Shown piece by piece: positions 40,501 through 49,100 of a stretch of 64,000 bases of DNA. Position 1 is the stretch's first letter. Every line of letters begins with the position of its first letter. Origin of the DNA: Canis aureus (Eukaryota > Chordata > Mammalia > Carnivora > Canidae); contig NC_135626.1 in NCBI RefSeq assembly GCF_053574225.1, positions 18,627,001-18,691,000 on the forward strand, in the 5' to 3' direction. The notes under the pieces are model-generated. The model searched no databases. It was not told the origin of the DNA and worked only from the letters and a program-made list of their open reading frames with translations. A program made the position numbers and the translations under genes.

Positions 40501-43104
40501 GAGGAAGGTATTAAACAAACAAGCCAACAGTCACACAATAATATAATTATGACACATATTATCTGAAGGGTAAAAGTCAAGAGGAATGGGGACAAAAAGT
40601 TTCCCTGAAGTAACACTAGGAGGTGAAGGCTGAATAGGAGTTGGTCAGGATATGAGTAGGTAATGTAAAGGCACAGAAGCAAGAAGAAACCAGGCAAATT
40701 CTAGAAACATAAATGCCAGTGCTTATGGAACATAGAGGGTGGGAGGAAAACAGACTGGGATAAAATAGAAGAGGAAGGCAGGAGATATATCACATAAAAA
40801 TCTCTTCAAATTTTGTTAAGCATTTTGGATTTTATTCCAAGTACAAAAAAAGAAGTCAGTCACCAGGGTAGAAAGACTTTAAGGCATCTGAAATTCAAGT
40901 CCTTTATAAAAGTAGCATACTAACAAAGTCACTTCTGCCTTTGAAACATAATAAATAGGCCTACTTCCCCTACCAGCTGTCCAGCTATTCTTTTAAGTTC
41001 CATCTATGATGTCACACTTAAAAATTTGAATATAATCTAACTAATGAGAAATCTGAGGCTCAAAGAATATGGAAGAAGTTATTTAATAGGAAATAAATAA
41101 ACTGTGTGGTACAAGTTCAAATTTTCTATCTTTAGCCAAGTTTTCAAGAAAAAAAATTTTATTATGGAAAATTTCAAACATGTAAAAGTAGACAGAATAG
41201 TATCAGGAATGCTCATGTAATCAATACCCAGTCTTAGTAACCTACATATGGCCATGTTATGGCATCTATACCTCCACTCTATCTATATAATTCTGAAGCA
41301 AATACCAGACTTATTTCAGCCATACATCAGTAAGTATTGCTAAAAGATGAAAACATGGGGCTTGAACTCATAACCCTGAGATCAAGACCTTAGCTGAGAT
41401 CAAGGGTCAGACACTTAACCAACTGAGCCACTCAGGCACCCCAAAGATTAAAAACTTTTAAAAAATATAAATAGTGGAAGGGATTATAAGGCAAAGGAGA
41501 GGAACTAAGTGGGAAAAATTAGAGAGGGAGACAAACCATGAGAGACTCCTAATTCTGGGAAACAAAGAGGTTGTGGAAAGGGAAGTGGGTGGGGGGGATG
41601 GGGTAACTTGGGTGATGGGCACTGAGGAGGGCACTTGATGGGATGAGCACTGGGTGTTATGCTATATGTTGGCAAATTAAATTTAAAAATGTAAAAAAAA
41701 GTTGAAAAGAGATTTTAAAAAGCTCACCTCAAATGCAAAAAAACCTTAAAAAATATAGCTATCAAATTAAAAATTTTATGTTTTTTAATACTATCAAATA
41801 TCTAGGTCTCAAACTTCCAATTTTCTTTCCTTTTTATAAGTTTTTTAGTTTACATCAGGAGCTAAATAAGATTTACATATTATGGTTGATCTGTGTTTTA
41901 AGTTATAACCTATCGATTTCTCTTTTTTTTCCCCTTGCAATTTACATGTGGAAGAAACCCTGCTCATTTTTTTAGCCAAGCATTTGTCACTTTAAAGTTC
42001 TAAATTAAGCTAAAATCTGTAATGAAAAAGCCTTTACTCACTTTAAAGCCAGTTACACATAAAAGTTTGAAAATAGTTTAGATGTTTTATAAAGAATCTT
42101 GATCTTTTCTTTCTGAATTAAAATGTTCATATGTAGAATCTTGGTATAAAGGAAAGGTAACATATCTTTCAGTTTCTTCAAAAAATAATTTTTATCATAC
42201 AAAAGTTAAATTATTTCATTCCTACAAATTAAAAACCCTATAATTATCTAGTGTCACAAATTCACGCAAGTTCATTTCTCATTATGCGATAGAACAATTT
42301 TTAACATGAATATTTGATGTTTGAGGGAGGCAGAAATTAGTGTTTTACTTGACATCTTTCGGACTCTCAACTCTGTATCTGAACAACATACATCCTGTCT
42401 TGGGGGAAACCAGAATGCAATGAGTGACAGCGTCCATTAGACAAAGCTATTTTACACTTCAAATCTATCTGCTATAATTAGAGGTTATCTAGAGAAAGTG
42501 ACAACCATACATTTTAAACCTTGATGGAGAAGAATGAGGCTTTCTTATTCCAGATTTGATGAGGCTTTTTGTGGAAAAGGCATATAAAACAGGGTCAGAC
42601 ATTTGCACTAAAGCATTTAGCTGTGATTGTTAGCTTTAAAGGTACAATATTTTAAACTCTGCTTCAAAAAAATTTTTTTTTTGCTTAGAATTTTTAAAAC
42701 GCCTGTTATTTTATATTACTGTTATTTTATCTCAAAATGTTTATCAGAGGATGGCATTCCACAGTGTTTCTAGGGGGGCAAAAACAGTGCTTTTAGATCA
42801 GTAGAAATGATCCAGGAATCTCAGAAGTAATGTAAATAAGTGAGAAGGAATAGTACCAGTTTCAAACTCTAGACTTCATGCCTGAATCCCCATTTAAATA
42901 GCCTGAGTCCTTCTATAACCCCACTATTATTTGTGGGAATAAAGTGTGTGAGATTAGCCTTATGATGTAAATAGGAGACTCTTGTAAAGACTTTGACTTG
43001 TAAGGAGTCAGAGTAACCTAAAATATCACCAACTCTTCTTTTTTTTTTTTTTTAAGATTTATTTATTTTGTTCAGAGAGAGAGAGAAGAGAGAGAAGAGA
43101 GAGA

Positions 43105-43136
<32 letters not shown>

Positions 43137-46100
43137 CTGAGAGGCAGAGACACAGGCAGAGGGAGAAGCAGGCTCCATGCAGGGAGCCCGACATGGGACT
43201 CGATCCCAGGTCCCCAGGATCACACCCCAGGCTGCAGGCGGCGCCAAACCGCTGCGACACCGGGGCTGCCCAACCACCAACTCTTCAAAGGATCTCAAAA
43301 AAAAAAAAAAAAAAAAAAAAGCAAGCAGACTTGTCTAATTAAAAAAATGAAGTAAAACACTTCTGTAAATAATGGTCATAACCAAACAGTGTCTCAGCAC
43401 ATTTCTCTAATCTTTTAAGAACTGGACAAAAGCCGATTATGCGCTTTTTTTTTTAGAATTTTAACTTCTGTTAAAGTTAACAGAAAAACTTCTGTGATGT
43501 TAAGATTCACTATAAATTGGTTATACAATGCATAGTGGCTTTTTTTCTTAGCCCTTTACCAATAAAACTACTGTAAATAATCTTAATCCTAAATATAAAT
43601 ACTAGAAATTTAACTGTTCATAAAGGCAAGTTAAATCCCATGTTTAGCAAAGGAGCTACCCCTTCCCCATTCTTAATCCCCAATAGATTTTAAGTTCTTT
43701 AAAGTAGAGACTATGTAATTACAATCATTTTCAATAGAGTTATAAAATAAAGTATGCCAATCCTAAGTGTATATTTTGATTAATTTTACACAAAGTAGAT
43801 AGTATGATGGATTTTTACTCCGTGGTTAGAATCTGCATCAAGAAGTTAAATATTTCAACATCCTAGAAGGCCCCCTCATCCCTTTCTGGTCAAAACCCAT
43901 CCCTGCTCAGAGGTCACCACTATTTTTATTTCCAACAGATTCGTTTTGCCTGTCCTTGAAATTTTTATTGAATTGAATCACAAAGAATTATGTCTTTTGT
44001 GTATATCTTTTTTCCTTTACTGTTATGCCTATGAGATTCAACCTTGTTGACGTGTGGATCAGTGGTTCATCCTTTTTATTGGTGTAGTATGTGAACGGAA
44101 TGTAACACAATGTACTTATGCAGAGTACTACTGGCCGACATTTGGGTTGTTTCCAATTTCTAGGTATTATGAAAAAGCAGATATGAACACTCTTGTACAT
44201 GTCTTTTGATGGATATATGATTTGTCTTGAGTATACTGAGGAACAGAACTGCTGGACTGATGGGTAGGTATGTATTTACCTTTAGTAAAAACTGCCAGTT
44301 TTCTTAAGTAGTTTTACAAATTTACACTCTTACCAGCAATGTGAAGAACTTCAGTTGATTTGCATTCTTGTCAACAGCAGGTATTGTCAATCTTTTTGAT
44401 TTTAGCCATTCTGGTGGGTATATTAGTATCTCATTATGCTTTTAGTTTACTTTTCTCTGACAACTAATGACTTCGAGCACTTTGTCATATGCTTATTAGC
44501 TCTTTGGTTATCCTCTTTTGTCAAATTCCTAAGTCTTTTACTAATGGGCAAAAGTTCTTAATTTGTAGAAGGTATTTGTAAGATATATGATGTTTAGATA
44601 CAGAATTTATAATTAGAAAAATGTCAAGTAAAATACTTCTAATGGTCTTCCTCAGATGCTAAATATTTATAATTGTCTATCACATAATATGTTCTGGAAA
44701 CAAGTTTTTTGTTGAATATATGTCTGAGGTCTGTCCTTCCATTCTCTTAACTTGATGAGCATTAGCTCTTAATGTTAATGCTGTCCAGTTTCAAATTTTT
44801 TTTTTTTAAATGGTTAATGCTTGGGGTACCAGGGTGGCTCAGTCAGGTAAACTTGATTTTGGCTCAGGTCATGATCTCAGGGTCCTGAGTTTGAGCCCTG
44901 AATCAGGCTTCATACTGAATGTGTAGCCTGCTTAAGATTCCCTCTCCCTCTGGCTGTGTTCCCTGCCTCAATCAATCAATCAATTTTAAAAAATGGCTAA
45001 TGCTCTTAATGAATTCTTTGCTTATCTCAAAGTCTTAAAGATATTTTCCTATGTTTTATTACAGAAGCTTTATCATTTTACCTTTTACATTTAAGTCTAC
45101 AATCTATTTTTGAGTTAATTTATATATCTGTTGTGAAAGAGACTTTGTTTCTTCAAGACTGTCTCGGGTATTTTACGTCTCTTCCGTGTCCATAAACTTT
45201 AGAATGTTTGCCAATTTCCTCACACACATACATACAAACACTGCTGGGTTTTTGACTGGGATTACACTGAATATAGAGCTCAACTTGGAGAGAACATACA
45301 TATTAACCAAATAGAGTTTTCCAAGTCATGAACACAAGAATGTGTTATTTTAAATACACCAAGAATCTGCCCAGTATCACAAATTTTAGGCAGAGAGTCA
45401 GCAAAACCAAATTTATTGAAAAGCAATCTAGTCTACAGCATCCTTTGCCTTTTCACACTCCTTAGCAGCAGAAACATTAGCATTAATAATGTCTGCAGCT
45501 AAACAGTATGTCTGCATTCAGGGAAGGGTCCTATTGGCACCAAATCGGTAGGATTCTTTATCCTACTTATGAACTCAAGGCCCTGAGTTATGTCAGACTA
45601 TACAAAGGAAAGTGAATCATTTTTCTTTGCCTCTCCTACCTCCTCTTTGTCTTCTCTATTCTCCTAGAGTATATTTCAGAATTAAAAGATTGGAAAAAGT
45701 AACTCCAAGAGAGAGATCATTGAGGTTATCATTCCAGACTCAGAGATTTCCTTTTTCTCTCACTTTCATTTACTTACTCATTCTTCAAATAGACTGACTG
45801 CTTACTGCACACTTAGTGCTATTGACTAAGAGCAAGAAAAAGCCCCAGATTTGTATTGCAGGGGATCTTTGTATGAATTAGTGGACCCTAAGGGGGTTCG
45901 GTTCCAAGTGGGTTTTAGAGGACTAGTAAAAGTCTAACATGACATGAATATTGTGTGTATGTGCATCCTTCCAAAAGAGCTTAGCTTTTATCAGAGCTTT
46001 TATCAGAGATTCAAAAGAGTACAAAACTGAAAAAAAATCATGCCTTTTCCATGATGATAATATGACAGATAATATGACTGTTACATGTGTGTATAAATGC

Positions 46101-49100
46101 ATGCACAAGTGCACAGGTGGGTGAAGTAGAGAATATTTTTGCCAGATTTTAAAATAGCTCAGATTTTGACTAGACTCTAGTGATAAGCCTAGCCAACAAC
46201 AACCTATAGAAGGTTAAAACCATTACTGTTTTCCTAAGTTACTACATCAAGGTGAATCTATCCTTAAGATGATGAACCAAACGTCCTTTAAAGAAAAAAA
46301 AAGTGTGTGTGTATATTTCAATCAGTCAGATCAACTAAAATCAATGAATTTGATACAGTGACTTTTTTGAAAACGCAAGCTGTATATACTCAATGTGGGG
46401 CTTGAACTCACCATCCTGGGATCAAGAGTCACATGCTCTGCCGACTAAGCCAGCCACACACAGCCCTTATGCTGTGACTTTGAAAGTTCCATTCAAAAGA
46501 AAATCCAAAGCCTCCCAGGGCTTTGTAGATATTCTCTGACACATTAAAAGCATCCAAATTAAAATTCAACTTTCCTACAATGACCAGGTTAATCTTTCTA
46601 AATGCCATTTTCATCATGACATTCTTTTCTTCTCCTTCTTTCAATCAAATCTTAATCTCAAAAGGCTCATCTTAAAGTTTACCTCCTCCATGTTTAAAAG
46701 CATCTTTGGGCTTCTAAAGTCCACAACAATTTATCTTTTCCGTCATATTACGGCACTTGTGTGGCAGTATTCATCTGAGCTTTAGAAATTAGAGATCCTT
46801 GGGCCTCAACCCCAGAGATTCCAATTTAGTGGGTCTGGGATGAGACCTATGAATCTGGCCTTTTAAGGATCACCTTGGGTGATTATAATATACTTCTAGG
46901 TTTGGTTCCCCAGCTTTTTCCATGTACAGAACACAGACTATCTTGCATTAATGCTTAACCATGCAGGCAGTCCTCCCAGAGCACTGTAATCATAGTATTC
47001 ATTACATTACTAAACTCTTTAAGGATACAAAGCCCTAGAAGCTAATGTAGTTTAGGAATATAGGATGTGTAGAATAAGTGTTTATTGAATTAACGAACAT
47101 GGTCTCTGAAGCAAGACAGACTCCAGTCTTGTGCCACCCTGACTTTAGGCAAGTTACTTAACTCAAAGCTTTGGTTTCCTCCTCTGCAAAGTAAGGATAA
47201 TAAGCCCTATCTGACAAGATTTTTAAGGATTATATGAATTAATGTATGGAAAGCACCTAGCATACATTCTGACATAGAGTAACAAGTGTTAAATACATGA
47301 TCCCTCAAGGACATTTTAAACCTTTTTTGTAACCTCCACATGACCTAGCACTGCCTCTATACAGGACACAATGAATAGACATTTGTTGCCTTAATTACAT
47401 CAAATACCAGTTGCTACTTAAGAATGGTATTCCATACATACCAGGTTTGTGGTCCTGAGATGCATCTGTAGATCTCAGAGTATAGCTAAATTCATGATAT
47501 ATAAAATAGTGGCACCATATTATCTTCATCTCTAACGTCTCACTTTTGAATATTCCCACAGAAGTCACAAGCGCTCACTTATGACAGAGCTCAGGAGCTC
47601 TAATTCATTGCTGTGTTTTGATAGGTATGATTTTCAAGAATTTAGTTTGTTTCTTTTTTACACTACTCACTGACACTATCTTTGTAACTACCTATACCTA
47701 TAGTTACTCCATAGAAACAAGTCACGAGCAATGATACCAATATATATAGATAGCAGCCTATTACACCATCCCTCCTTTATAAAAGAAGCCAAGATAGGTC
47801 TGAATATAATAAACCATTGAAATCTTTAGTAAGCAAATTTCTAATGCCTCTTTCAAAAAATTTCTTCACCATAGATCCCTTTACTTGAGTCTCTAACAAT
47901 GTAAATAACGTTTGTCCTCTTTAATGTTGGGGTGGTACGCACATCTAAGAAATAAATAACTAAGCAAGCACTAGACATCATCCTAAATCACTTACAAAAT
48001 TGAGCGACTAGTCATAAAATAGCAACTCGAGTGGTCTTTTCAAAGTCACTGAAACAAACACATTTTTAGCCAGTTCCAATGGACTGAAAGACCGTAATAA
48101 CTTTTTTAAAAAGTTAAGGAAAATGGATGTCAAGAGGAGTTATCAATAAAATGAAATATGTCAAAGCAAGGAGTTTCAAGTAAACATTATCTGTTTGATA
48201 TTCCTAGTTTTATCAAATACCTCAAACTTCTACAAATTTCTTCTTAAAGTGAGACCTACACTTTGGCCAAAGTTCTAAAGGTTCCTGTGCAAAGGAAGCA
48301 GATTCATGAGGAATCATTACATTTCTGAAAAGTTTTTATTTTAACAATTAAAATAACATAGGTTGAGTATCAAATGCAGAACGTGGGCAGGTTTTCTTTT
48401 CACATGAAATCGAAAACGCAAGAGTCCAATGCTAACATTCCTAGGCAAATTTTACATGTATCAAACATTTAATTAAGGATTGAAGAGAAGCTATATCTCA
48501 AATCACTATGATTCTATTTACCCATGAGTCTTGACATCTCTAAACATAGTCATTAATAAGCTAACCTATGTTACTTTAACAGCTATACTGTTTCTTAAGA
48601 GAAGAAACGGTTTTCCTACATCTTTAAAGTAATCTCTGATTAAAAATATTAAAGGTTAAGAATAAAGCATTTAAAATCAGGGACCAATTATTTCCACTTA
48701 AGTCATTCATTCTACATATTATACTCTTTTTATGTTAAATAGTAGTATTGTTCCTCAGCTAAGTATTAACATTTGCTTTACATCAATTAATATTATTTAT
48801 CTGTTGATCAACACATCTTAGAATTCACTTAAACTTGCTCGTTGTTCACAAAAAAGTTTAATTTGTCTCAGGTTCCCAAACTTAATAATTTGCACATTTC
48901 CTTTTTAACTCTTTTGCTCTCTACTAACACAATTAAGCATGCGTAGGAAATAGCCTATCCCAAATACCCAATTAGACTTACATTATCATGTTTAAAAAAA
49001 CACAACATCTTCAATTCCCGGAAGACCCTTTTGCAAGAGACCAGATTCTGGAAGACGTTGGGCATCTTTTTGAGTGCTACTCTCTTTCCATCTCTTGGAT

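Larger units (their letters stand above)
40024..48981 (-). other. NLK: NLK intron 2
   Basis: This 8958-nt intron contains an old repeat at 40370-40880, an L1 3' end, several SINEs, an old antisense L1 and a MIR, all listed. About 41705-43020 and 47300-48980 show no recognisable repeat or gene. The second stretch abuts exon 2 and is AT-rich. Confidence 0.75.

Noticed and set aside
43068..43355. Charged or Leu/Ser-rich proteins on both strands
   Set aside because: They arise from the GA repeat and the body of a SINE.
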